Origin: Robiginitalea sp. SC105
GTDB lineage: Bacteria; Bacteroidota; Bacteroidia; Flavobacteriales; Flavobacteriaceae
DNA length: 64,000 bases
Reading direction: 5' to 3'
NCBI RefSeq assembly: GCF_014243345.1
Contig: NZ_JACLZF010000002.1
Span: forward strand, 868,001-932,000
This document shows, one piece after another, positions 23,541 through 31,677 of this stretch. Made by a program: the position numbers and the translations under genes. The notes beneath the pieces were generated by a model. That model was not told where the DNA came from. It searched no databases and worked only from the letters and a program-made list of their open reading frames with translations. The number at the start of each line of letters is the position of its first letter. Position 1 is the stretch's first letter.

Positions 23541-24251
23541 ATGAAAAAAGTCTTTAGACTCTTACGGGAGAAATGGGTGGAATACCTCCTCGAAATCCTG
23601 GTCATCATTTTAGGTATCCTGGGTGCTTTTGCACTGGATAACTGGAATGAAGAGCGGGTAAACCGAAACATTGAAAAAGCTACCTATCAGAGCCTGACTG
23701 CCAGTTTAAGGCAGGATTCTACCGAACTGCAAAGGATTATTTCCATACAGAAAAAGACTATTGCCGGGCTTCAGGCAGTAATCATCAAAGATTTGGATGC
23801 ATTGCGCGACTCACTCCCGGATGAGGCGATCATAGATTTCCTGCCGGATATAATGAATGGCGTCATCAGTTTTTTCCCCAAATACGGGATTTACAACATG
23901 ATGATTTCCCAGGGCAAAATAGAATTGATCCGGTCCGATTCGATCAAATCTTCATTAATTGAACTATACGACTATCATTACCAGCGATACCAAACAATCG
24001 ACGCCCAACTTGACCGAAAGTATTTTGATGAGTTGAACCCTTTTTTTATTCGTTATCTGGGCTTTGTGGGTGGTCCCATTAAACTGAAAGCCATCGACAT
24101 GGAAGAATTGATTGCGAATTACGAGGAGTTGCGATTTCAATGTAGCAATGTATACATGTTGTCAACCGCCAGCAATCAGCTTCTGGGCAGAATTCAGAAA
24201 AAGGTGAATGAATTGCTTAAGGAGATTGCGGTTGAGTTGGCCAAAAAGTAG
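23541..24251 (+). CDS. DUF6090-family membrane-anchored protein
   Basis: The 236-residue protein starts with a basic, amphipathic segment (MKKVFRLLREKWVEY) and one transmembrane helix, LLEILVIILGILGAFALDNWNEER; the ILGAF-LDNWNE ending is the signature of the DUF6090 family of Bacteroidota. The rest is helical and probably periplasmic (coiled regions such as QSLTASLRQDSTELQRIISIQKKT), with a central ISQGKIELIRSDSIKSSLIELYDYHY element also typical. Function is unknown. GC content is visibly lower than in most of the window. It ends 19 bp before the DUF6807 gene and could be cotranscribed with it, though the functions look unrelated. Confidence 0.82.
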   Translation: MKKVFRLLREKWVEYLLEILVIILGILGAFALDNWNEERVNRNIEKATYQSLTASLRQDSTELQRIISIQKKTIAGLQAVIIKDLDALRDSLPDEAIIDFLPDIMNGVISFFPKYGIYNMMISQGKIELIRSDSIKSSLIELYDYHYQRYQTIDAQLDRKYFDELNPFFIRYLGFVGGPIKLKAIDMEELIANYEELRFQCSNVYMLSTASNQLLGRIQKKVNELLKEIAVELAKK

Positions 24252-24270
24252 TTGTAATTGAAGAAAGGCC

Positions 24271-25239
24271 ATGTTTAGAATTTACGGTTTCCTTTTGATT
24301 TTCGGGATTGCAGTTCCTGCATGCAGCCAGCAGGTATCGGTAGATATCCGACCCGGGGCGGCCTATTTTACCGAAGGGGCCGACAGCATCCTGACCTACC
24401 AGATCGCCGAAAAGTCCCTGGACGGCGCTTACGGTCGGGCCAACTACATCCATCCGCTCTTCGGGCTGGATGGCCAGGTGCTTTCGGAGGATTTCCCTGC
24501 GGACCACCTGCACCACCGGGGCATTTTCTGGGCCTGGCACCAGCTCTATATCGACGGGAAACGCATAGGCGATGGATGGGAGATCCGGGATTTTTCCTGG
24601 GAAGTGAAGTCGGTACAGGAAATCGGAAATCAGCGCAATACCGGGGCACTTCCAGGCGGAGCCCGGGCCATACAGGCGGAAGTACTATGGAAGTCACCTC
24701 TGTGGACAGATCCCAGGGGCCGGGAGTTGCCCCTGGTCCGGGAAATAACCAGGATCACCGCCTATCCTGCCAAGGACGCTTATCGCCAGATCGATGTTGT
24801 GATATCCCTGATAGCCCTCGAGGAAGGCATGCGGATCGGCGGCTCGGAGGATGAAAAGGGCTACGGGGGATTTTCAGCCCGGATCCGCCTGGCCGATGGC
24901 ATGGCGTTCACCGGCCCGAATGGCAAGGTGGTACCCGAGAATTTGCCGGTGCAGGCTGTGGGATGGCTGGATATTTCCGGGCCCATTGGCCGGGGAGGGG
25001 CCGATTCCGGCCTGACGATCCTCAGCCATCCGGGAAATCCCGGGTATCCCAACCCCTGGATTTTGCGTGCTTCGGGGAGCATGCAGAATGCGGTATATCC
25101 GCATCCGGGCGCAACCGCTGTCCCGCTCTCCACAACCCAGCCGCTGATCCTGAGCTACCGCCTGTTGGTGCATAAGGGAAACAGCAGGGCGCTGGATATT
25201 TCCAAATTGCACGCCGGGTATTCAAGAACTGCTTATTGA
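24271..25239 (+). CDS. DUF6807 (PmoA-like) secreted protein
   Basis: A 322-residue protein with a signal peptide (MFRIYGFLLIFGIAVPACSQQ; the Cys could also make it a lipoprotein). The mature domain carries the family pattern ANYIHPLFGLDGQVLSEDFPADHLHHRGIFWAWHQ, with the DHxHHRG motif, and GDGWEIRDF further on; the rest is beta-rich (ARIRLADGMAF, GGADSGLTILSHPGNPGYP, WILRASGSMQNAVYP). The domain was once linked to fungal PmoA but has no shown activity; members sit in Bacteroidota sugar-catabolic loci. The conserved His cluster suggests metal or substrate binding. It begins a same-strand run with DUF2891 and an MFS transporter. Confidence 0.85.
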   Translation: MFRIYGFLLIFGIAVPACSQQVSVDIRPGAAYFTEGADSILTYQIAEKSLDGAYGRANYIHPLFGLDGQVLSEDFPADHLHHRGIFWAWHQLYIDGKRIGDGWEIRDFSWEVKSVQEIGNQRNTGALPGGARAIQAEVLWKSPLWTDPRGRELPLVREITRITAYPAKDAYRQIDVVISLIALEEGMRIGGSEDEKGYGGFSARIRLADGMAFTGPNGKVVPENLPVQAVGWLDISGPIGRGGADSGLTILSHPGNPGYPNPWILRASGSMQNAVYPHPGATAVPLSTTQPLILSYRLLVHKGNSRALDISKLHAGYSRTAY

Positions 25240-25286
25240 GAGGCAGGATCGTACGGACGTGCGGCAGGGATAAACGCCAAATTCCC

Positions 25287-25294
25287 TACATTTA
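25287..25294 (+). promoter_or_regulatory. Candidate -7 element before the DUF2891 gene
   Basis: TACATTTA fits TAnnTTT(A/G), 19 bp before ATG 25314; predicts a very short leader. Confidence 0.25.
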
Positions 25295-25313
25295 AAATCC
25301 ATAAAACCTTGCG

Positions 25314-26459
25314 ATGCGAATAAGTGCATTTTTTCTTATTTCCTTTATCCTGATCCTCTTTGTGGATTGTACCCCCAAAAAGGAGCAGGCCACCGATCCA
25401 GAATCGGGAGCTACTGGGGCTGATGCAACTGGGGCTGATGCAACTGTGGCTGCTTCTTCTATTGAATTCACCCGGGAACAGGCCGAAATTCTGATCACCC
25501 TTCCAATGGCCTGTGTGGGGCAGGAATATCCCAACAAGCTGGGACAAACCCTGACAGGGCCTGAGGAACTTGCAGAACCACGGGCGCTGCACCCGGCTTT
25601 TTACGGATGTTTTGACTGGCACTCGGCCGTCCACGGGCATTGGTCCATGGTAAAGCTGCTCAAGGAATTCCCCGACCTGGCAGGAGCCGATTCCGTCCGA
25701 CAGGTGCTCCGGAGGAATATCTCAGCCGGAAATATCCTGGCAGAACTCGAATATTTCAAAAAGGAACACGAAAAGGGCTATGAGCGCACTTATGGCTGGG
25801 GATGGCTCCTGAAATTGGCAAGCGAACTCCATTCCTGGGACGACCCGATGGCCCGGGAACTCGAAAAGAACCTCAGGCCGCTGACCGGGCTTATCTCGGA
25901 CAAATTCGTGGAGTACCTGCCCAAATTGCAGTATCCCGTTCGCGTGGGAACCCATACCAATACGGCGTTCGGCCTGGCTTTTGCCTGGGATTACGCGCAG
26001 GCCGTACAGGATAGCGCATTGATCGGGGCAATCCGGGAACGTGCTCTGGCGTTTTATGACTCCGACCGGGGGTGCCCGATTACATGGGAACCCAGTGGTG
26101 CTGATTTCCTGTCCCCCTGTCTCGAGGAAATGGACCTGATGCGCCGTATCAAAACGCGGGAAGCCTTCCTGGCCTGGACGGACCAGTTCCTCCCTGAGCT
26201 GCGCCAAAAGGACTTTGCCCTTGAACCGGCCCGGGTGGGCGATCGCTCCGACGGACAGCTGGTACACCTCGACGGCCTGAACTTCAGCCGTGCCTGGGTT
26301 TTTTACGGACTGGCCAAACAATACCCTGCAGCATTCGGGCATTTGCTCCCTCTGGCGAATGCCCATATGGCCTATTCTTTTCCCAACCTGCTGGGCGACG
26401 GGTATGAAGGCGGCCACTGGTTAGGAACTTTCGCCCTCTATGCACTGGGAGAACGTTGA
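25314..26459 (+). CDS. DUF2891-family lipoprotein
   Basis: The 381-residue protein has a lipoprotein-type signal (MRISAFFLISFILILFVDC) followed by a low-complexity linker where GADAT is repeated in tandem (encoded by a 15-bp DNA repeat near 25410-25445). The globular part begins LPMACVGQEYPNKLGQTL and contains the DUF2891 signature HPAFYGCFDWHSAVHGHW, then YGWGWLLKLASELHSWDD, YPVRVGTHTNTAFGLAFAWDYA, SGADFLSPCLEEMDLM and HLDGLNFSRAWVFYGLA. The repeating helices with conserved Trp/His suggest an alpha/alpha barrel like that of many glycan-active proteins, but no activity is established for the family. Envelope-anchored. Probably acts with the neighbouring DUF6807 protein and MFS transporter; that is inference. 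Confidence 0.85.
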   Translation: MRISAFFLISFILILFVDCTPKKEQATDPESGATGADATGADATVAASSIEFTREQAEILITLPMACVGQEYPNKLGQTLTGPEELAEPRALHPAFYGCFDWHSAVHGHWSMVKLLKEFPDLAGADSVRQVLRRNISAGNILAELEYFKKEHEKGYERTYGWGWLLKLASELHSWDDPMARELEKNLRPLTGLISDKFVEYLPKLQYPVRVGTHTNTAFGLAFAWDYAQAVQDSALIGAIRERALAFYDSDRGCPITWEPSGADFLSPCLEEMDLMRRIKTREAFLAWTDQFLPELRQKDFALEPARVGDRSDGQLVHLDGLNFSRAWVFYGLAKQYPAAFGHLLPLANAHMAYSFPNLLGDGYEGGHWLGTFALYALGER

Positions 26460-26544
26460 GAATCCAGTCATATATAACGAATAGTAGAAACAGCCGGATA
26501 TGAATGTTGCAGTAGCCCAATTTCAGCCCTGACCTGCTTTGCCC

Positions 26545-27819
26545 ATGAGCCAGCCGAATGATCCGTATGCCGCCCTGAGATTCCGGGAATTCAACATCTT
26601 CCTCATTGTCCGCTTTGCCATGGTTCTCGCCTGGACCATGCAGTTTATCCTGATCGAATGGCTGGTCTATACCCTGACCAAGGACCCGTTGTCGCTGGGG
26701 ATCATCGGGCTGATGGAGGTGATCCCATCCGTCGGGATGGCTCTCTTTGCGGGCCACATCGTCGACCAGCGTGAAAAGCGCAACCTTTTGGTGGGGTGTA
26801 TCCTCGGATTCTCTGCCATCAGCCTTGGCCTTTTTATCTTCAGCCTCCCCTCGGTGGAGGCTTCCATGGAACAGGGCTACCAGTTGGCCGCCATTTATTC
26901 GCTGGTCTTCCTGGGCGGGATCGTGCGGTCCTTCCTCGGGCCAACGATTTTTTCGCTCATCGCCCTGATCGTCCCCAAACGCATCTATCCGAATGCCGCT
27001 ACCTGGAGCAGCAGTACCTGGCAGCTGGCCTCGGTGCTGGGCCCGGCACTGGCCGGCTTTTCCATCAGCTGGATTGGCGTACACTGGTCCCTTTGCCTGA
27101 TTTTTGGTTTCTCCCTGATAGCGCTCGCATTTTTGATGCGCATCCCCCGCAAACCCATCCTGAACCCAAATATCGGCGAACCGGTCTTTCAGAGTCTCAG
27201 GGACGGGTTGCAGTTTGTTTTCCGGAACAAGGCCATTTTGGGCGCCCTGACCCTGGACATGATTGCCGTGCTTTTCGGGGGGGCGGTGGCCCTGCTCCCG
27301 ATTTATGCCCAGGATATCCTCCAGGTGGGGTCCGAGGGTTTCGGCATCCTGCGGGCGGCGCCTGCGGTAGGAGCTGCTATCACCATGCTGGGTTCCACGC
27401 GCTTCCCGCTCCACCGCCATGCCGGCAAGAAACTGCTTTGGGCAGTCTTCGCTTTCGGGGCGTGTATCATCGTTTTCGGGTTGTCAACCATTTTCTGGGT
27501 ATCCGTGGGCGCCCTCTTCCTCAGTGGGGCGGTCGACGGGGTGTCGATGATCATCCGGCAGACGATCCTGCAATTGAAAACCCCGGACAACATGCGGGGG
27601 CGGGTGGCATCCGTCAATTCCATCTTTGTGGGGTCCTCGAACGAATTGGGGGCTTTTGAAAGCGGGCTGACGGCACGGTTGATGGGGACCGTGCCGGCAG
27701 TTGTATTCGGCGGTTGTATGACCTTGCTCACCGTAGGGGCCATGGCCTGGTTTTCCCCCAGATTCCGCCGCCTGGACCTTAGGGACGAGGTGGAGGCCGA
27801 TATATCATCCGACTCCTGA
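26545..27819 (+). CDS. MFS transporter (MFS_3/ENTS-like)
   Basis: The 424-residue protein is an integral membrane carrier of about 12 helices. It starts with a short cytoplasmic tail (MSQPNDPYAALRFREFNIFLIVR) whose F-R-x-F-x-x-F/L pattern is common in the ENTS/MFS_3 group. FAGHIVDQREKRNLL is the helix 2-3 loop motif of the superfamily (G-x-x-x-D-R-x-x-R-R). VDGVSMIIRQTILQLKTPDNMRGRVASVNSIFVGSSNELGAFESG is the strongly conserved late segment of this group, which includes enterobactin exporters and many undefined effluxers. ATG 26545 is used in place of the TTG 26539. The substrate is unknown; the C-terminus is short, with acidic residues. Confidence 0.87.
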   Translation: MSQPNDPYAALRFREFNIFLIVRFAMVLAWTMQFILIEWLVYTLTKDPLSLGIIGLMEVIPSVGMALFAGHIVDQREKRNLLVGCILGFSAISLGLFIFSLPSVEASMEQGYQLAAIYSLVFLGGIVRSFLGPTIFSLIALIVPKRIYPNAATWSSSTWQLASVLGPALAGFSISWIGVHWSLCLIFGFSLIALAFLMRIPRKPILNPNIGEPVFQSLRDGLQFVFRNKAILGALTLDMIAVLFGGAVALLPIYAQDILQVGSEGFGILRAAPAVGAAITMLGSTRFPLHRHAGKKLLWAVFAFGACIIVFGLSTIFWVSVGALFLSGAVDGVSMIIRQTILQLKTPDNMRGRVASVNSIFVGSSNELGAFESGLTARLMGTVPAVVFGGCMTLLTVGAMAWFSPRFRRLDLRDEVEADISSDS

Positions 27820-27998
27820 ACCCCGCCCTGGGTTTGGGTTTGCCATTCACGCAGATAAAGGGACCATCCATACATTAATCCACTGTCTGCCAGTAAAATA
27901 TCGTAAATTATTTAGGCATTCACAGGTTTAACGGTAGCAGGCCTCCTGCAACCGCTGACCCGATGCAATCAAGGCGCAAACCCTAAAAAGATCCCATA

Positions 27999-28931
27999 AT
28001 GAAACTCCAGACAATTCTCGCACTCCTGGTATTTTTGGCATCGGGGAGCCAGGTACAGGGCCAGTTTCTCAAACGCCTGGCCAAGAAAGCCGAGAAGGCA
28101 GCAGAACGGACCGTCCTCAACCGGGCCGGAGAGGAATCCGGGAAGGCGACCGATTCGGCACTGGACAGCCTGCTGGGGACCCCGGAGGATGGTGGAAACG
28201 CCGGGGCGGCCAAGGGGACACCGCAGGGCGGCACGGGGGTGGATTACAATACCGCCAAGCTTATCAATACGGATGCGAAGCGCAGCTTTTACACCATGGA
28301 TGTGGTGGTCCACACCGTCAACAGCAAGGGGGAAACCACTGATTCCTATTTCGATGCGGAGGAGCTGGCCATGCGGATGGAGGCCTCCCGGAATGACGCT
28401 TCCATGTTCACCGACAGCGAAGGGTTCCAGTATGCCTACAATGACCGGGAAGAACGATGGGAAAAGACCGGGCTCATGCGGAGCGAGGCCATGTCCTTCA
28501 TGCTCCCTGCCATGTCCATGGGCATCCTGAAGCTTCCCGAAGGCCCCATGATGGAAGCGACGCAGCGTTTCCACGAACAGGGGGTGAACATGAATACCTT
28601 CTTGTTGGTGGAGTGGGCCTTTATCTATAGCCCGGAGGATTTTGGCGGCAGTGATTTCACAAGGACCCTGGTGCCCTGCCCGGACGGCGGGGGGGACTGT
28701 CCCAAATTTTCCTATGAGGACCCCGAATACCAGGGATCCTATGTGGTTTTCGATTCAGAGGGCCGCCTCTCGGAAATCCATGCACGGGTAGATAACCAAA
28801 TGGCGCAGGACGAGGGGACCTATTCGTTTTCCTACGACAGGGATGTCCAAGTGCAGATCCCGAATGCAGTGGAGGTCAAGCAACCGTTCGACAACCTCTT
28901 CTCCAGGGGATTGAATGTGGATGACAACTGA
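27999..28931 (+). CDS. Secreted protein of unknown function
   Basis: The 310-residue protein has a signal peptide (MKLQTILALLVFLASGSQVQGQ). A helical, Lys/Ala-rich segment follows (FLKRLAKKAEKAAERTVLNRAGEES), then a Gly-rich linker (TPEDGGNAGAAKGTPQGGTG) and a mainly beta domain beginning RSFYTMDVVVHTVNSKGETTDSYFDAEELAMRME and including DSEGFQYAYNDREERW; the end YSFSYDRDVQVQIPNAVEV is also beta. The arrangement of a helical head with KKAEKAAER and an outer-membrane-lipoprotein-like beta domain that monitors a metallic or fluorescent ligand is not recognised. Two Cys (PCPDGGGDCP) may form a disulfide. Convergent with the DUF1593 gene. No family call made. Confidence 0.65.
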   Translation: MKLQTILALLVFLASGSQVQGQFLKRLAKKAEKAAERTVLNRAGEESGKATDSALDSLLGTPEDGGNAGAAKGTPQGGTGVDYNTAKLINTDAKRSFYTMDVVVHTVNSKGETTDSYFDAEELAMRMEASRNDASMFTDSEGFQYAYNDREERWEKTGLMRSEAMSFMLPAMSMGILKLPEGPMMEATQRFHEQGVNMNTFLLVEWAFIYSPEDFGGSDFTRTLVPCPDGGGDCPKFSYEDPEYQGSYVVFDSEGRLSEIHARVDNQMAQDEGTYSFSYDRDVQVQIPNAVEVKQPFDNLFSRGLNVDDN

Positions 28932-28946
28932 CAGGCGACCAACCGG

Positions 28947-30500
28947 TCAACGGGCCGTGATAATCACCCGCTGATAGCGCGTCATGGGGTGCTCCGCCAC
29001 ATCGCTCACCTCCAGGATAAGGTGCACATCCTCCCCGGGCGCCATATCTTCAGGCAGTTTGATTTTCAGGGTATTCCCGCTGACCGAACCGGGCAGCAAT
29101 TCCCCACTGTAACCATCCACTTCGGCATACCGCCACCAGAGGTACTGCAGGGAGTCCCCGTCCGGGTCGGCCCCCATGCCGGTGAGCGTGATTTCCTCTC
29201 CGGGTTTGGCCGTAATGCGGTTGCCTTCCGCGATTTGGACTTCGGGGGGGTGATTGGCAGCCGCATAGCTGGTAACGCACCAGTCTGCACGCGCCGCAAA
29301 GTCCTCCTGGATTGCGGGAATCCAGCGGGTCTGCGGATAGGTCACATCCAGGGTATCGGTAAACGGGTTGAAATCGCTCACGCCGCCCCCGTCCTCCCAG
29401 CGGTTGGGCTGCGATTCGGACCGGAGGAGCCGCCCGCCCCAACCGCCAATGGAGGGGTTGTCGATATTGTCCAGCCCCACATCCACCAGGTGGAGGTAAG
29501 CGGGGGAGTCCCCCTCCGAAATAAAGTCATAGGGCTTAAAGGGCCCCCAGTTCTGGCCAAGGCTCCCCTGGTTGAAGGAATCCAGGGCAACCCCGTGGAT
29601 ATGTTCCGGGTCCCCCTGTTGTTTCTGCCCATCCCCGTAGCTGTAATACCGTTCCAGCAGCGGTCCGTGCCCCTTGATCAGGTGTTCTTTCATAAAAGGC
29701 CCTTCCAGGTAAGCATGCCAGGGTTCCGGGACCTGCTGTTTCCAGGGATAGGCAAAACACCAGAACTGGTTGGAGTTGTAATACACCTTCAGGTCCGGCC
29801 AGTTGGGGGCGATGTATTTTCGGTATGTGGCATCCTGGTCCATGATCGCGTAGATGACGGCCTTGCTGCAGATCTCCCGGTAGATGGTTTCCCACGAACC
29901 GGAATCCCCGAACTCCTCCTCAATGGATTTCAGGGCCCGGGCAATGGTGTTGGTCCCGCCCCAGACCTGCAGGTACAGGGGGGTAGTGTCGTTGTCCATC
30001 AATTTTTCGGCAATCAGGCGGGAACCTTCCGTATCCTTTTCCATCTCCCCCTCAAATTCGATGTTTCCCACCCGGATCAGCGAACGCAGGGTTTGTGGGT
30101 CCGGGTACCCATCGGCGTGCTTTTGCAGGTTGGGGTATACTTTGGCGTATTCGCCGATCAGGTCCTGCATCCAGGAGGTACCCGGCCAGCGCAGGTCGGT
30201 TTTCTCCCCGTAAATCTGCCGGGTCATCTCCATTTCCGAAACAAAGGGCGTACCCCGGCCGTCCCCCTTGTAATGCCACATGGAACTGCTGTAAACCAGG
30301 CCTTCGATCCGGAATTCATTGGCATAGAGCAAGAGGCGGATAAAGGAATCCACGTCGTCGATTTCCCCGTCCGTGGTGACAATGGTCCGCGGTTTGGATG
30401 CATCTGCTGGCGGCACATCTGCCGTTTCAGTTTCTGCCTCCCGGCAATGGATAAGCAAAATTGCCGACACCAGGCAAATCGGGTAGATCAGGCGTTTCAT
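28947..30500 (-). CDS. DUF1593 nucleoside-hydrolase-like lipoprotein
   Basis: The 517-residue protein starts at ATG 30500 with a lipoprotein signal (MKRLIYPICLVSAILLIHC). The N-terminal half is nucleoside-hydrolase-like: RTIVTTDGEIDDVDSFIRLLLYANEFRIEGLVYSSS has the T-D-x-E-x-D-D-x-x-S/A metal-binding start, and PLYLQVWGGTNTIARAL and WCVTSYAAANHPP follow. The C-terminal 90 residues (VQIAEGNRITAKPGEEITLTGMGADPDGDSLQYLWWRYAE) form an Ig-like domain. The family (DUF1593) occurs with glycan-degrading enzymes in marine and gut bacteria; the ribohydrolase activity has not been shown for it to my knowledge. Second gene of an operon with the amidohydrolase, 16 bp behind it. Confidence 0.87.
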   Translation of the reverse strand: MKRLIYPICLVSAILLIHCREAETETADVPPADASKPRTIVTTDGEIDDVDSFIRLLLYANEFRIEGLVYSSSMWHYKGDGRGTPFVSEMEMTRQIYGEKTDLRWPGTSWMQDLIGEYAKVYPNLQKHADGYPDPQTLRSLIRVGNIEFEGEMEKDTEGSRLIAEKLMDNDTTPLYLQVWGGTNTIARALKSIEEEFGDSGSWETIYREICSKAVIYAIMDQDATYRKYIAPNWPDLKVYYNSNQFWCFAYPWKQQVPEPWHAYLEGPFMKEHLIKGHGPLLERYYSYGDGQKQQGDPEHIHGVALDSFNQGSLGQNWGPFKPYDFISEGDSPAYLHLVDVGLDNIDNPSIGGWGGRLLRSESQPNRWEDGGGVSDFNPFTDTLDVTYPQTRWIPAIQEDFAARADWCVTSYAAANHPPEVQIAEGNRITAKPGEEITLTGMGADPDGDSLQYLWWRYAEVDGYSGELLPGSVSGNTLKIKLPEDMAPGEDVHLILEVSDVAEHPMTRYQRVIITAR

Positions 30501-30516
30501 CGGTGCAGGATTACGG

Positions 30517-31521
30517 TTATTCGAACTGGCTTGGGTCCAGGTTGAAAAAACGGACCGCGTTGTTGAAAAAGATATCCCGTTTCTGGTCTTCCGACAGGTA
30601 ATTTGCATTCTCGATCACCCCTATGGAGGTTTCCAGCAGCTTGGGCCAGACCATAAAGTCCGTGCCATAGAGGATCCGCTTGCCAAAACCGGCCTGGACC
30701 AGGCGTTTGAGGTAGGCGTGTATCTCTTCCAGTGGGTAGCTCCAGATAAATCCGGCCAGGTCCACGTAGACATACGCATTAGCCCCCATCAGCGCAATCA
30801 TCTGGTCGATCATGGGGTAACCGGCATGCATTACCCAGATTTTCAGTTTCGGGTGGCGGGCCAGCACGTCTTCGAGCAAGAAGGGTTGCCCGAGAGAGGC
30901 GCGGTATTTTGGGTTGTTGATATTGATCATCCCGTTGCCCCCGGTCCCCATATGGATGCCCACGGGGATCCCGAGTTCTTCGGCCACGCCAAAATACGCA
31001 TCCAGCGACATATCGCTGGGCGACATCCCCTGATACTGCGGGGCCACTTCTCCCATCACTTTGTAAAAGCCCGAATTCAGGGAATCGCGAAAGGCTTCCA
31101 CGCTCATCTGCTCTGCATTGCTGATCCCGAGGGAGGGGATGATCCGGTCCGGGGCCTGGGCATGCCATTTATGCAATACCTCCGGGTCGCCGCTGGCCAC
31201 CAGGACCATATTGAGCCTTTCTGCAGTAGCCAGGAGTTTTTCCTGCATATCCGCATCCGAAAGGGCAGGCTGGAGCGGATCCACGCAGTCCAGGTTCACA
31301 AAGGAGGGGGCCGGCTGATTGGGTCCGCTCCCGGGCATGCTGCTGAGGAACCACGGGCACATGGGTGAGGAAAAATTCGGGTTGACCTTCATGGCGTGCA
31401 CATGTACATCGATGATGGGCGGGCGTTTTTTGGATTCCTGCGCAACGAGGCCGGCGGCGAGCCACAGGCAGAGGAACATTGGAATTTTAAATGCTGGAAA
31501 TCCGGGAGTGTGCTTTTTCAT
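30517..31521 (-). CDS. Secreted amidohydrolase (metal-dependent TIM-barrel hydrolase)
   Basis: The 334-residue protein has a signal peptide (KIPMFLCLWLAAGLVAQ) and the amidohydrolase-2 barrel: IIDVHVHAM provides the HxH metal pair, GIHMGTGG and WVMHAGYPMIDQMIALMGANAYVYVDLAG the later His ligands, and ILYGTDFMVWPKLLE the final Asp. The segment RILYGTDF followed by an IENANYLSEDQKRDIFFNNAVRFFNLD helix is the characteristic end of the family. It is the first gene of a two-gene minus-strand operon with the DUF1593 lipoprotein, so the pair may act in sequence on one substrate, perhaps a lactone or glycoside product; the substrate is not deducible. Confidence 0.87.
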   Translation of the reverse strand: MKKHTPGFPAFKIPMFLCLWLAAGLVAQESKKRPPIIDVHVHAMKVNPNFSSPMCPWFLSSMPGSGPNQPAPSFVNLDCVDPLQPALSDADMQEKLLATAERLNMVLVASGDPEVLHKWHAQAPDRIIPSLGISNAEQMSVEAFRDSLNSGFYKVMGEVAPQYQGMSPSDMSLDAYFGVAEELGIPVGIHMGTGGNGMININNPKYRASLGQPFLLEDVLARHPKLKIWVMHAGYPMIDQMIALMGANAYVYVDLAGFIWSYPLEEIHAYLKRLVQAGFGKRILYGTDFMVWPKLLETSIGVIENANYLSEDQKRDIFFNNAVRFFNLDPSQFE

Positions 31522-31584
31522 TGGTTGTATCGGTTAGATTTGAATTCGATTGAACGGGTTGCAAGCGCTTTTATCAGGAACCCG

Positions 31585-31603
31585 ATGGATTGTTTGAATC
31601 CAT
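31585..31603. promoter_or_regulatory. Palindrome upstream of the amidohydrolase operon
   Basis: ATGGATT and AATCCAT are perfect 7-bp arms around GTTTG, 64 bp upstream of the amidohydrolase start. It could be an operator; there is no independent support. Confidence 0.25.
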
Positions 31604-31677
31604 GGCGCCTCAATTTAAGCCAAAATCCCTGTCCGGCCAACCTGGCCGCGTATAGTTATGTCTTTTGAAATACCGCC

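Noticed and set aside
20531-24251. Genomic island integrated at the tRNA-Arg gene
   Set aside because: The AT-rich genes and repeats after a tRNA suggest it, but no duplicate of the tRNA 3' end and no integrase were found in the window.
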